Source: Symbiodinium natans (taxonomy: Eukaryota > Sar > Dinophyceae > Suessiales > Symbiodiniaceae). Taken from it: a stretch of DNA of 64,000 nt. The stretch's first letter is position 1; each line of letters starts with the position of its first letter. A program made the position numbers and the translations under genes. The DNA lies in the NCBI GenBank assembly GCA_905221605.1, contig CAJNDS010000302.1, positions 850,450 through 914,449 on the forward strand, read 5' to 3'. This document shows positions 40,842 through 52,861 of this stretch, in pieces. The notes under the pieces are model-generated. The model saw only the letters and a list, made by a program, of their open reading frames with translations. It had not been told where the DNA came from and searched no databases.

Positions 40842-41364
40842 ACTACGAGAGAGAGCACGCATCCTGGCCGCTGCACGGCGGCTGGCATCGATGGCTCGCC
40901 CCTGCCAGGATTCAGCTAGGGGATAGGATTAGGGGGACCCTTGGGAATGTAGACCCTCTGAAGAAGGTCCCTGTTTAAGAGAGCCAGAAGAGGGTTAAGA
41001 AGGGGTTCCCTTTTAAGGGTCCCCCTTATCCTACCTAGCAACAGCAGCATACACAAAGAGGCGTGCGGTGCGCACGCGAGAAGACCAACCTTTTGGGGGG
41101 CTTCTGACAACAAGGGTACCCTTTTTGGGGTCGCGTTAAGGGGATTCGTCTATTTGGGGTATACCTAAACCCTAAACCCCAAACCCTAAACCCCAAACCC
41201 TAAACCCTAAACCCTTTATGTCGGGACATACCCTTCTGGCATGCCCACGTGCCCGCTGAGCGACGGGCTTCGACGCCGTTTGCTTGCTGCGCCTCTGGCG
41301 CTGTGCGCGCTTCCAATCCTGCGCAGCCATTCCGCTCGATCCCGCATGCATCTATTCTATGTAC

Positions 41365-41540
41365 ATACATATAAATATAAATATAAATATAAATATGAAT
41401 ATAAATATAAATATAAATATAAATATAAATATAAATATAAATATATCTATATATGTATATATGTGTGTATATATATATATATATATGTACATGTATCCAT
41501 GTATATATATATACACATATATGTATATATCTGTGTATGT
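41365..41540. repeat. (ATAAAT)n and TA/CA microsatellites
   Basis: A hexamer ATAAAT tract at 41,368-41,440, then mixed TATG/CATA. The ORFs are artefacts. Confidence 0.95.
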
Positions 41541-42035
41541 GCTTGCAAATACTATTTGGTAGTGAAAAGTCAATGGTGTACTAGTCCGATGGCATGCGCA
41601 AGCGCGCACTTTTTTTGCTTTCGACTGGGATCCTTGTCCCACCCTTCTCAACGCAATGGCGATGGATCGAGATGATCCGACGGAGGTACAAAAGAGCCAA
41701 GGGATGTCTCCAATTGGCTTAGCATGTGGCTTGCCTCGAGCCACCATACATGACCTAGCTAAACACGACATCTGCCTTCCCTGTTGGAAGGTGTGCCAGT
41801 AGCATGTTCAGGACCATCTGGCTCTGCACCCCTTTAGGGCACAGCCTCTCCATGTGATACTCGGACGTACAATCTCAAGCTGCAACAAAGCAGGTGGAGT
41901 CACTTGAAGCCTGATGTTCCATAAATTCTCGTGAAACATCTCCGCTGAACGCTGTATCTTGAAGCCTAAAGCACTGTCCCCTAGTGACATCCCTGCAAGG
42001 TCCCCTTTAGCCATGTAAACCCCCACCGCTCTAAC

Positions 42036-42132
42036 TTGGGATGTTCCCCTTATACTAACAGTCCTTGATAGGGATGATAATAGGGGGTACTGAAATTCTA
42101 TCAAGGACTGTTAGTATACGGGGAAGATCCCA
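42036..42132. mobile_element. TIR family A element
   Basis: TTGGGATGTTCCCCTTATAC at left; AGTATACGGGGAAGATCCCA at right. Confidence 0.85.
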
Positions 42133-42198
42133 CTGCTCTAAGCCTAAACCGCCAAAAGGCCTCGCCGGCCGTAGGCGCATAACATGCATGGAACTCCG

Positions 42199-42288
42199 TC
42201 CCTGAACCCTAAACCCTAAACCCTAAACCCTAAACCCTAAACCCTAAACCCTAAACCCTAAACCCTAAACCCTAAACCCTAACCCTAA
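42199..42288. repeat. (CCCTAAA)n telomere-type array
   Basis: About twelve units. Confidence 0.95.
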
Positions 42289-42371
42289 AGTAGCAAACTT
42301 GGGCCGAGCCGCTCAAGGGCTGGTAAGCTCAGGATCCTCGGCTTACGGCTTTGCAGGGTTTGGAGTTGGAG

Positions 42372-42479
42372 TTGGGATATTCCCCCTGTTTTCTAATAGT
42401 CCTCAAGGAGATTTTCATAGGGGGTACTATAATCCCTATCAAGGACTGTTAGGAACTAGGAAAAGGGGGAACATCCCAA
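42372..42479. mobile_element. TIR family A element
   Basis: TTGGGATATTCCCCCTGTTT at left; AAAAGGGGGAACATCCCAA at right. Confidence 0.85.
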
Positions 42480-42749
42480 GGTTTAGTTAGAGTTTGAGGG
42501 TTTAGGGCTGAAGGCGCCACACTTCCTCCCTGTCTGATCTGTTCTCGGAGGCCCCTTTCAACAACATGTTGTTTTTTGCCCCTGCTGAGCAGAACCAACG
42601 GAAAAAAGTAGAACTACTTTCAAGACCCTAAGCCCTGAACCCCTCAACTCCACCCTAAACCCTAAACCCTAAACCCTAAACCCTAAACCCTAAGCCCTAA
42701 TTAAACCCTAAACCCTAAACCCTAAACTCTAAAGGTATGGTTTTTGGAC

Positions 42750-42830
42750 CTGGTGAGGCTTGCGGGTGGTGGTGGATGCAGCCCGGGGGGCCGTCTCAAC
42801 CATCTCCGGGTCAGTGTCGCCCCTCGACAC
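42750..42830 (-). CDS. Internal exon, unknown protein
   Basis: Reverse-strand 27-codon exon VSRGDTDPEMVETAPRAAST, then TTRKPHQ, between CATCAAAG and the donor GTCCAAAA; phase 0 at both ends. Confidence 0.4.
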
Positions 42831-42954
42831 CTTTGATGGCTTGTAGGGCTTTGGGTTCAGGAATTTAAGGTTCAGGATTTAGGATTTAGGGTTTAGGGTT
42901 TAGGGTTTAGGGTTTAGGGTTTAGGGTTTCGGTTTAGGGTTTCGGGTTTAGGGT

Positions 42955-43042
42955 TCAGGGTGCCTTCAGGCACAGCCCCAGAAACTCGAGGGCAGGGCAT
43001 CTGAGGGCGGATAGCTCGGTGGCAACTCGTGCTGCCTTGAAC
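42955..43042 (-). CDS. Possible terminal exon, unknown protein
   Basis: On the reverse strand after CGCCCAG: FKAARVATELSALRCPALEF, then LGLCLKAP and a TGA. Amphipathic. It starts with one base of a split codon. Confidence 0.4.
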
Positions 43043-43135
43043 CTGGGCGATCCCCAAAAAAACAAGCACGCAACCCTAAACCCTTGAGATTTTACACCCT
43101 GAACCCTAAACCCTAAACCCTAAACCCTAAACCGC

Positions 43136-43220
43136 ATATACTAACAGTCCTAAATAGGGATCATAGTACCCCCTATTCGAATCCCCATTCAGGACTGTTA
43201 GTATAAGGGGGGAACATCAC
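43136..43220. mobile_element. TIR family A element, left end truncated
   Basis: CATATACTAACAGTCCTAAA pairs with TCAGGACTGTTAGTATAAGG. The outer left TTGGGATGTTCCCCC is missing, while the right end GGGGGGAACATCACAA is nearly intact. Confidence 0.8.
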
Positions 43221-44150
43221 AACACACAACCCTGAACCCCTAAACTCTTAGGGTTTAGGGTTTGGGGTTTAGGGCTTAGGGGTTTAGGGCTTAGGGTCTG
43301 GGTTTGGGGTTTGGGGTTTAGGGTTTTGGGGGGAAGGTGGTGTGTCCTATATCAAGGTCCCCTTTGCAGGTAACTTTGATCAGAGGGTTGCTGATGGAGA
43401 GGCGTCAAGCCGAAACAGAGGGACCTTTACCCCGACTGCAGGTACAGTAACGTTGGTCATGGGCCTCATGATGAATACAAGTCAAAAAAGAGGCCAAACG
43501 ATAACACCACACCATAACACCCTGAACCCGACACACCTTTACACTGACACCTTACCCTCCACGCGCAGTTCACGATCTTCGGCCGCACTTCGGGACTCGC
43601 ACATTCCAACTGCGATCGCAAGGAGGTCATGCGCTGGTTGACCCGAAAATCGATGCTTTTCAGCGCCTTGCGGGCAGAGGCGAAGAAGGGTTTTGTTGGG
43701 TTGAGAGACTGAAGGGGTTTAGGCTTGCGATTTTGGGGCGAGAGGCTGAAGGGCTTTAGGCTGGCGAAATTTTGGGGCGAGGGATAAGGGTTCAGGGTTT
43801 GACGTTTGGGGTTTAGGGTTTAGGATTTAGGGTTGAGAGGTGTTGAGGCTTTTGGGTTGGAGTTTGGGGTTGAGAGTTAACTCTTCAGGAATTCGAGTTT
43901 CGGGTTCAGGAACTTCTATGTAGCTTAAGGGTCAACCCTTTGCCTGGGAACGTACAATCCGTACCTCCCTTATTCTTGAGGCAGCTGTAGAACCCCTACG
44001 GGGTATTTCCCAAAATCGGGGTACCCCTTTTTATTCCCCCCAAGTAGAATAGAATCTCTTGAAGGGATGCCCCCCAAAAGCGTCCTAAACCCTAAACCCC
44101 AAACCCTAAACCCTAAACCCCAAACCCTAAACCCTAAACCCCCCAAATAC

Positions 44151-44201
44151 CTTTGTCGTGTCGACATGGGCTGAGTTGTAGCTGCCTCGAGGGCAGGCCA
44201 C
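44151..44201 (-). CDS. Internal exon, unknown protein
   Basis: Reverse-strand 17-codon exon VACPRGSYNSAHVDTTK between CCCCAG and GTATTTGG; phase 0 at both ends; followed by TTTAGGG-type repeat. Confidence 0.45.
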
Positions 44202-44883
44202 CTGGGGAGCCAAGCGATGGTGCGCATTCAGCCCGAGAGCCCCACCCGAACCCTACACCCTTTACCCTAAGCCTAAACCCTGAACCCTGAACCCTCAACC
44301 CTGAACCGTCAACCCTGAAAGCCCACATCTATCCCTAACCCTAAGCCCTAAGCCCTTTACCCTAAACCCTTAACCCTCATTCGTCTCCGTCGAGACTGTT
44401 GCCCAAGCACCTCAGCATACTCGCGCTGCAGGCTGTCCATGGCCTGGACAGGGCGGAGGCCAAGAGAGGGCCAAAGTCTGTGCGTGGTGCGTATGGGTGT
44501 ACTACACACATATAGATGCCCATATATGTACAGAGGGGTTTACAAATTAAGTGCTTGAGTACAAATCTAGCGTTCATAAATGGGTCTGTAAACCACACTG
44601 ACCTTAAAAATTTAAGTTGCGCGAGGTACCCTGGGAGCCTAAAGGTTTAGGGTTTGGGGTTCAGGGTTTGTGTTCAGGGTTTGAGGTTTAAGTTTAGGGT
44701 CCAGGATTTAGGGTTCAAGGTTTAGGCTCAAACCCTCATGAATACTGCGTGCTTCACTTTGTCTTTTCACTCACTCGTTCACTACCAATATTCGTAATGT
44801 GCTCACTACGTAGTTAGTGTGTTAAGGACGCATGAACGTATGTTATAAGCCCGCCCATGTATACATGCTTTACATACTCAACA

Positions 44884-45225
44884 CTAAACCACCCCAAACC
44901 CCAAACTCCAAAACCCTTCACCCTTGGCCCTAAACCCACAACCCCAAACCCCAAACACCGAACCCCACACCCTAAACCCCAACCCTAAACCCCAAACCCC
45001 AAACCCCCTAAACTCCCTAAACGTCAAACCCCAAACCCCAAACCCTAAACCCTGAACCACAAACCCCAAACCACAAACCACAAACCCTAAACCCCAAACC
45101 CTAAACCCTAGACCCCAAACAACAAACCCAAACCCCAAACCCTAAACCCCAAACAACAAACCCCAAACCCTAAACCCCAAATCCTAAACCCCAAACCCCT
45201 AAACCCCAAACCCCCAAACCCCGCC
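44884..45225. repeat. Mixed CCCCAAA/CCCTAAA degenerate repeat
   Basis: About 340 bases of heptamer-like variants. The GFGVWGLGF frame is an artefact. Confidence 0.9.
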
Positions 45226-45527
45226 TCCTGCCACTGCCGGGTGGGGGCCGCGCCCCCGGGTGGCGGAGGAGCCGCGGCGGCTCCGCGAGGCTCGGCCCAG
45301 GCCTCGGCACGTGGCGCTTTTTGTTCTTGGGTGGGGAACCCTAAACCCTAAACCCTAAACCCTAAACCCTAAACCCTAAACTCCTAAACCCTAAACCCTA
45401 AACCCTAAACCCTAAACAATTGAGGGGCCCCGGAGACGCCCCGGGGATTCCTCAAGTCTGAAGAGGGATCCTAACTCCTAAACCCTAAACCCTAAACCCC
45501 AAACCCCAAACTCCTAAACCCTAAACC

Positions 45528-45625
45528 CTGGTTCTTAATTTGGTACTGAGGGAATGAAGCCCTAAAAACACCCTCTAAGGGATGATATAGGGTACGTCAT
45601 GACCTCACTCCCTACTAAGAACCAG
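45528..45625. mobile_element. TIR family C element
   Basis: CTGGTTCTTAATTTGGTACT at left; CTCCCTACTAAGAACCAG at right. The left arm carries an internal change. Confidence 0.7.
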
Positions 45626-45719
45626 CCAGTACCAGCTTACGTGAAGCTACCATGCACCGCAAGTAACATGACATTCCCCCTGTTATGGTCACATGCTTTG
45701 ATCTAAGTTCTTTGACAAG

Positions 45720-46155
45720 AGCCCCAGACCCCAAACCCCAAGACCCTATACGCTAAACCCCAAACCCTCAACACCCCTAAACCCCCCAAACCCCCAAACC
45801 CCACCCTGAACCCAAAACCCAAACCCCTGAACCCTAAACCCCAAACCCCTAAACCCCAAACCCCTAAACCCTAAACCCCAAACCCTAAACCCCTGAACCC
45901 CTGAACCCAAAACCACAAACCCCTAAACCCTAAACCCCAACCCCTAAACCCCAAATCCCTAAAAGCAAAACCCCAAACCCTAAACCCCTGAACCCCTGAA
46001 CCCCTGAACCACAAACCCCTAAACCCTAAACCCCAAACCCTAAACCCCAAACCCCTAAACCCCAAACCCTAAACCCTAAACCCTAAACCCCAAAACCAGA
46101 AACCCCTAAACCCCTAAACCCTAAACCCCAAACCCTAAAACCCTAACCCCAAACC
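45720..46155. repeat. Mixed CCCCAAA/CCCTAAA degenerate repeat
   Basis: About 430 bases of mixed CCCCTAAA, CCCCAAA and CCCCTGAA units; no gene. Confidence 0.9.
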
Positions 46156-46996
46156 CAGTGGAGCACTGCTCGCGGAAGATCTCTTGAGGCTACTGCTTCG
46201 GTGGCTTCGTTGGTGGAAGCTGCTGTGGACACTTGCCTCGCGCAAGGGCTTCTGGGGCATTTTCAGGTTCAGGGTTTCGGGTTTCGGGTTTCGGGTTTCG
46301 GGTTTAGGGTTTAGGGTTTAGGGTTTAGGGTTTAGGGTTTAGGGTTTAGGGTTTAGGGTCTAGGGTTTAGGGACTTAAGGACTTAGGGTTTAGGGATTGT
46401 AGGTCAGGGTTAGGTAGGGACTTTCAGGTTCAGGGTTTAGGGACTTAAGGTTCAGGGCTTAGGGATGTTTGGGGTTTGTTGAGGGGCTCAGGGGTTTGTG
46501 ATCAGGGCTCAGCGACTCAACCCATGATACTTACAGCCTTACAGCACAAGCCCGGCAAGACCAGGAGCCACTCACAAAGCCCTAAAGCCCTAAACCCTAA
46601 ACCCTAAACGGCCCCAAACCCTAAACCCTAAACCCTCTAAACCCCCTTCAGGTCCGGCGCCTGGTTTCTGAGTCGTCCTCGGCCACCATGGGTGTGGAGG
46701 ATCTCGCCTTTGAAAGGGAGACTTGAGGGGAGGGGGGGCTTAGGGTTTAGGATTGAAAGGGTTTCGGATTTGGAGGGCTTAGAGGGTTTAGCTGAAAGGG
46801 CTTGCTTTGGAGAGCTTATTATAGGCTTTGCAGGATCTGATGTAAGGTTTCATATGGGTTTTTGCAGGGTATGTATGGGGCCGGGCTCATTTAGGGCTTA
46901 TGGTGCTTATGTGGGCTTTCCGGACAATGGGATATCGAGTTCGGAGAGCATGCAGCCTGGACAGGCCCCAAAAACCCAAACCCTAAATCCTAACCC

Positions 46997-47029
46997 CCCC
47001 CCCCCCCCCCCCAAAAAAAAAAAAAAAAA
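46997..47029. repeat. Adjacent poly-C and poly-A runs
   Basis: About 16 C followed by about 17 A. Confidence 0.95.
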
Positions 47030-47237
47030 CTAAACCCGAAGCCCCATAAACCACAAACCCCAAAATCCCAAAACCCCAAGCCTAAACCCTAAACCCTAAA
47101 CCAGAAAGCCTAAACCCTAAACCCTAAACCCCAAACTCAAGACCTACGACCGCCAAGTAGCTGAAGGTGCGCTGGAGGACCCTGCCTTCCTGGCACGGGG
47201 TACAGTAGTTTCAGGAACGGCTGCTTCTGAGACTCCT

Positions 47238-47386
47238 TTTAGGGTTTAGGGTTTAGGGTTTAGGGTTTAAGGTTTAGGATTTAGGGTTTAGGGTTTAGGG
47301 TTTAGGGTTTAGGGTTTAGGGTTTAGGGTTTAGGGTTTAGGATTTAGGGTTTAGGGTTTAGGGTTTAGGGTTTAGGGTTTAGGGTG
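47238..47386. repeat. (TTTAGGG)n telomere-type array
   Basis: About 21 units. Confidence 0.95.
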
Positions 47387-47621
47387 CGGTGCAGGGCTTA
47401 GGGCCACTAAAAACGCTGTCGGCCCACAGCTGCAAGTACGCCTACCTCCAAATCAGGAAACAACCAGTTCCGGAACTTTAGGCATCCTGCGCAGAATCCC
47501 AGGCAGAACTACCTAAAAACCCTCCCCTCAGCCCTAAACCCTAACCCTAAGCCTAAACCCTAAACCCTAAACCCTAAGCCCTAAGCCCTAAACCCTAAGC
47601 CCTAAACCCCCCACAACCTAC

Positions 47622-47681
47622 GCTGACTGCGCCCCTGCAGGTCCTCCCGGAACTGGACCCCGAAGCTGGCCGCGGCGACAC
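47622..47681 (-). CDS. Internal exon, unknown protein
   Basis: Reverse-strand exon VAAASFGVQFREDLQGRSQ after CTCTCAG and before the donor GTAGGTTG. It starts with two bases and ends with one base of split codons. Confidence 0.5.
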
Positions 47682-48257
47682 CTGAGAGGGCGCTTACTTA
47701 GGGGTTTAGTCTTTTTAGGTTGCGCGCAGGTTTCGGGTTTAGGGTTTAGGGTTTAGGGTTTAGGGTTAGGGTTTCAGGTTTCAGGTTTATACGGTTTATG
47801 GGGTGGTTTATATGCGCCCGCGTTGCGCGTAATCGAGCCCCCCCCCCCCATGATATCCCCCCCACCCCACGGCCAAACCCTGCCTGTTAACCCTAAAAAC
47901 ACCACGGACCACGGGGGAGGACAGAGAAACCTCAGCCTAAACCCCACACCCTGAACCCTAAGCCCTAAAACCTAAGCCCACCAATGAACGATAGGAGGGA
48001 GAAGGGTAAACCCGAAACCTTAGCCGCTTTAACCCTGAACCCTGAAGCGTAAACTCAGCACGAACCACAGGGGGGAGAGGGGAAACCGTATACCTACCAT
48101 TACCCCAAACCTTGAACCCTGATTAAACTCAACCAATGGACCAGAGTGAAAATCCTGAACTCTACAGCCTAACCCTAAACCCCTTCACCACAAACCCATG
48201 AGCCACGGAGCATGAACCACGGGGGGGAGGGGACCCCAAACCCACCAACAGGGGGAT

Positions 48258-48382
48258 ACATGGGGGTGGGGGGGGGGGGGGGGGGGGGGGGGGGGGAGGG
48301 GGGGGGGCGGGGGAGGGGGGGAAGGGGGGGGGGGTGGGGGGGGGAGGGGGGGGGGGGGTGAGGGGGGGGGAGGGGGGGGGGT
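48258..48382. repeat. Very G-rich homopolymer tract
   Basis: About 120 bases, more than 90 percent G, with sparse A, T and C. Confidence 0.97.
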
Positions 48383-48394
48383 GCGCCTATGCTG

Positions 48395-48545
48395 GCATAC
48401 AGGGTTTATAGGGTTTATAGGGTTTATCGGGTTTATAGGGTTTATAGGGTTGATAGGGTTTATAGGGTTTGTAGCGTTTATAGTTTATAGGGTTTCTAGG
48501 GTTTCTAGGGTTTATAGGGTTTATAGGGTTATAGGGTTTAGGGCT
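48395..48545. repeat. (TTTATAGGG)n nonamer repeat
   Basis: About 16 units of TTTATAGGG and close variants (TTTCTAGGG, TTTGTAGCG). Confidence 0.95.
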
Positions 48546-48641
48546 TTTTTGGGTGGGCTGTGCGTGTGTGCCTGCGCGCTTTGGCGCCTTCCCTTCAGGC
48601 CGCTCCCGCAAAGCTCTGCGGATTTGGGCGTACTTCCAGTA

Positions 48642-48790
48642 GGGGGTTTAGGGTTTAGGGTTTGGGGTTTAGGGTTTAGGGTTTAGGGTTTAGGGTTTAG
48701 GGTTTAGGGTTTAGGGCTTAGGGTTTAGGTTTAGGGTTTAGGGTTTAGGGTTTAGGGTTTGGGGTTTGGGGTTTGGGGTTTGGGGTTTGA
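48642..48790. repeat. (TTTAGGG)n passing into (TTTGGGG)n
   Basis: TTTAGGG units, then a terminal run of TTTGGGG. Confidence 0.95.
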
Positions 48791-49442
48791 GGTTCGGTCT
48801 GGGGGGGAATCTACTAGACCTGGAAAGTATCGGCGCGAGTTTACCTCCACCCGATAGAGAAGCTGCATGCCACGCCTACGGCCGGGTTTAGGGTTTCGAG
48901 CTTAGGGGTTTAGGGTTTAGGGTTTTCGGGTTGCTCTAAAACCCTAAACCCTAAACCCTAAACCAGGCACTAAGAGTCGATGAGTTGGGAGGAAGGGATG
49001 CTCTGCGAAGGGAGGACGGGGTCGCAGGGGCCATTCTGGGAGTTGGAGTTCTGAAGCAAGGAATGCCGATAGCTCGCTTAAAGATGCCAACAAGAAAATA
49101 CATCCATAAGTTGAACATGCGCTCTGATTCATCTTCAAGGGTGAGAATGGCTGGGACATGCGTGAGCCGAACAATTGTTGAAGGCAGCAATTACGGTAGG
49201 GTTTTGCCGAAGGCAGAGGCTTGCTATCTTCCAGTTAAAGTGCCTGGGTATCTGCTTCATCGGCAAATGTGAACAGACGTTCCACCATCTCGGAGGAGTA
49301 GTTACAGGTGCATTGGCGTTCGGATGGGGCAGGCACTGCGGCTGCTGAATACAGCATTGTAGCGAGCGCAACCTCTACCTCTATGCCCCCATGAAGACAG
49401 GGACTGCAGGGATAGCCTTGGCGACTTTCTGTGAGTGGAGGA

Positions 49443-49600
49443 TTAGGGTTTAGGGTTTAGGGTTTAGGGTTTGGGGTTTGGGGTTTGGGGTTTGGGGTTT
49501 GGGGTTTGGGGTTTGGGGTTTGGGGTTTGGGGTTTGGGGTTTGGGGTTTGGGGCTTGGCGCTTGGCGCTTGGGGCTTGGGGCTTGGGGCTTGGGGTTTGG
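49443..49600. repeat. (TTTGGGG)n heptamer array
   Basis: About twelve perfect TTTGGGG units followed by CTTGGGG/CTTGGCG variants. The GFGVWGL frame is an artefact. Confidence 0.95.
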
Positions 49601-49703
49601 GGCTTTGGGTCTAGCGACTCCCTGCACTACACCGTCCGCGGCCCGGACCGCGAAGGTCTGGCGCTGTGGAGGGGAGCTGCTCGCGTCCTTAGTGCTAGTT
49701 TTG

Positions 49704-50070
49704 AGGGTTTAGGGTTTTAGGGTTTAGGGTTTAGGGTTTAGGGTTTAGGGTTTAGGGTTTAGGGTTTAGGGTTTAGGGTTTAGGGTTCAGGTTTAGGGTT
49801 TTTAGGGTTTTTAGGTTTTTTAGGGTTTTTAGGGTTTTGAGGGTTTTGAGGGTTTTTAGGGTTTTTAGGGTTTTTAGGGTTTTTAGGGTTTTTAGGGTTT
49901 TTAGGGTTTAGGGTTTTTAGGGTTTTTAGGGTTTTTAGGGTTTTTAGGGTTTTTAGGGTTTGTAGGGTTTTTAGGGTTTTTAGGGTTTTTAGGGTTTTTA
50001 GGGTTTTTAGGGTTTTTAGGGTTTTTAGGGTTTTTAGGGTTTTTAGGGTTTTTAGGGTTTTTAGGGTTTG
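49704..50070. repeat. (TTTAGGG)n passing into (TTTTTAGGG)n
   Basis: Heptamers to about 49,790, then about 28 copies of the TTTTTAGGG nonamer to 50,068. Confidence 0.97.
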
Positions 50071-50095
50071 GGGCTTTGGGATCGAAGTCTCCCAG

Positions 50096-50228
50096 CCATG
50101 GTACTGAAAGGGTCAGGGGACTTCGTAAGTAGGGTTATAATTAGGGCAACTATAGCTACAATTCTTTATAACCCCCAGTTAGGGTACTTATAACCCTACT
50201 TACCTAAGTCCCATGAACCTCCAAGTAG
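50096..50228. mobile_element. TIR family B-related inverted-repeat element
   Basis: GTAAGTAGGGTTATAATTAG / GTACTTATAACCCTACTTAC pair internally; the right end is CCCATGAACCTCCAAGTAGA and the left end is decayed. Confidence 0.6.
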
Positions 50229-51384
50229 ACAGGTGATGTGCAGCAGCTGGGGTGCCGGCCCCATCTCGCCGCGCCTTTTGAAAAAAGACACATGGCAGAG
50301 GTTCTCTTGGTAAGAACGCCATATAAAGATGCCACAGCTGGGTTACAAAGCAAATAGTGTAGCATCCTTATTATGGTCCCTTAACGTACGTGTTCCACAA
50401 GAAGCCAGCAAAATGGAAAGCATCTGTGAGGACAGTGAGCTGCCCCGTTGACCCGCTGGATTCTTGGGTGAGCTGGGGAAGCGGCGACTGGCGATGGATA
50501 GCCTGAGATGGCAGTGCATCCAGAAAACCAAGGTCCTTAAAACCCCAAGGCACACTAAACAACCCGCAAACCTCCCCCCGGCTGAGAGGATCAAACCACA
50601 ACCCTCAAACCTAAACTCTGGCCCTAAACCCTAAACCCCGAACCCTAAACCCGAAACCCTGCTTAGCACCCGGCCTTGCTTCTGTTCGGACAGGAGGGCC
50701 ATGGCTTCGCTCTCAAATCGGGCTGAGGTCCGAAAACCCCTACGCCTACGTCACGTTGCGCGCTTGCTGAGGAGGAGGGAGAAGGGGGGGGCCTCCGAAG
50801 ATGCCCTAAACCCATAAAGAAACCCCCAACTCCTGAAGCCCTAAGTAGTGTCGAAGTAGGCACAAGGTGGCTCTTGCAGCCTTGACAAGAACTTGAGAAG
50901 TCCCCGTGTGTGACAAGGGCAGATCTGCGATGGGAGCCCGACGGCCACTGGGAGCACGGCCGGAGCTTCACGCGCTCTGGGCACTTCACATGTGGCAAAG
51001 ACAACATGAGATGCTACTCAGGAGGAGTTGCTAGTAATTGCTTAAGAGCCCCCAAACAATGAACATATTCTTCCTTATAAGGGCAATACAGGGATTAGTA
51101 GTTTGCATTCTTTTGGGATCTTTTGGGGTTCTTAAGCAAATAGTAGGTTGGGAGTGGTTCATGTGACTCATCCGTCGGAGCCCCAGATCTTGCATCCCCA
51201 GTCCTCCCGGCGCTGCTTCAAACGTGATTGGTGGAAGAGGTGGCAGTAGGCGCAACTGAGCACACGGCAGAAAAGATTCTGGGGAATGTCTCGGTCTGCA
51301 GGTTCTTGCCAAGGTGCGTCAGAGCATTACTTTATCAAACAAGAGCCGTGAGAATTTAACTTTCCACATGTTGGACTGACTGGC

Positions 51385-51447
51385 GCACTCTCTCTCTCAC
51401 TCTCTCTCTCTCTCTCTCTCTCTCGCTCGCTCTCGCTCTCACTCTCG

Positions 51448-51478
<31 letters not shown>

Positions 51479-51552
51479 GCTCTCGCTCTCGCTCTCTCTC
51501 TCTCTCGCTCTCTCTCTCGCTCTCGCTCTCGCTCTCGCTCTCGCTCTCTCGG
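51385..51552. repeat. (CTCTCT/CTCTCG)n microsatellite
   Basis: About 165 bases of CT with regular CTCTCG variants. The reverse-strand RERESESE frame is an artefact. Confidence 0.97.
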
Positions 51553-52235
51553 AGGCTCACCCCCTGAGGCCATCGCTCGCGATCCATGCGGCACCCGCAC
51601 AGTGAGAAGCAGTAGAAGGCGCAGGGCTGGCGCAGAGACACCGGGTGTAGAGGGGGGATCAGGAGAGGAGGGGAGCCAACTTTCCTCCTACACCCGCGTC
51701 ATGTGAGGACACGAGCATGCCCTAGAATTCTTGATGTGGCTGTGTTTGGCGACAAAAGAGCAGCTCTCGGTGACTCTGGCACACCAGCTGCCCCTGCTCG
51801 GACTGTTTCACCGGCTCAAGCCGCCACCGCAAACGTGATGATGTCACTAGTGCACGGGTGGCTGTTAAGGAATCAAGCTACCATCTGATGAGCAAATCAT
51901 ACTCAGTATGGAACTTAATAACTTGCTAAAGTTACCGTCTGCCCATCTGACGGACATGAAGTTCATCATGCTTGATCTCCTTAGTATGGCAACTCGACTT
52001 GAACTCCTCAACAGCAACCCCGGTGGGTGCAGCCTAGGACTGCACAGCTACGTCTTGGTCATCTTGGCAGCGGGGGCGCCACCACCAGGCAAAAGATGCA
52101 CGAAGAACCCAACGAGCCCACAGTGTCAGAAGCTGGTTCAGGAGTTTAGGAGTTAGGGTTTATGGGTACGGATTTCAGGGTTTAGGGTTAAGGGGACAAG
52201 GGGTGAAGGTCTAGGACACATGGCGGTTTCCGGAA

Positions 52236-52322
52236 TTAGGGTACCCTGCTATTGGGTTCCTTCTTTGGAATCCTACTATTTGGGGGGGGCTAATTTAAGG
52301 GTTTTCGTAAACCCCCCACATT
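52236..52322. mobile_element. Copy of the GGGTACC/TTCGTAAA element family
   Basis: Shares GGGTACCCTGCTATTGGG, CCTACTATTTGGGGGGG and TTTTCGTAAACCCCC in order with the copy at 9,129. Confidence 0.5.
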
Positions 52323-52763
52323 GAACCTCGGATCTTGCACGCTTGAAACCTGCTGTCCGTTGCGAGAGCGATTCCCAAGCAACTGGCGACATGGCACTCC
52401 ACTTTGATATGCTAAACTAAACCCTAAGCCCTAAACCCTCAGCCCTAAACCCTAAACCCTAAACCCTCAACCCTAGACCCTCAACCCTCAACCCTAAACT
52501 GGAGGACTAACCCCCCAAAGACAGACTGCAGGCTCACAGGCTCATCTATTGGACTGCTGCCCAGGCTGATCGGATGCCTGCAAAGCCGCACACAAAAGGC
52601 ACGTCGAGTTTAGGGGCTTAGAGTTTAGGGTTTAGAGTTTAGGGTTTAGGGCTTAGGGCTTAGGGCTTAGGGTTTCGGGCTTAGGGTTTAGGGCTTAGGG
52701 CTTGGGGCCTGGGGCTCAGGGCTTAGGGCTTCGGGCTTAAGGCTTAGGGCTTAGGGCTTAGGG

Positions 52764-52861
52764 TTGTTCCCCCTTGTACTAACAGTCCTTAATGGGGATT
52801 CGATAAGGGGGTACTAGAATCCCGACTCAGCAAGGAGCGTTAGTATAAGGGGGAACATCCC
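52764..52861. mobile_element. TIR family A element
   Basis: GTTGTTCCCCCTTGTACTAA at left; TTAGTATAAGGGGGAACATC at right. Confidence 0.8.

Noticed and set aside
41241-41771. 139-144-codon frames with KYKYKY or FIFIFI
   Set aside because: They are driven by the ATAAAT microsatellite; the flanks show no consistent frame.
45233-45320. GC-rich palindrome (GAGCCGCGGCGGCTC) as a terminator or origin
   Set aside because: It lies in a GC-rich island that may be an exon; a short self-complementary GC stretch alone supports no function in a eukaryote.
51327-51641. RERE/SESE-rich frame as an SR-like protein
   Set aside because: It is a translation of the CTCTCT/CTCTCG microsatellite.
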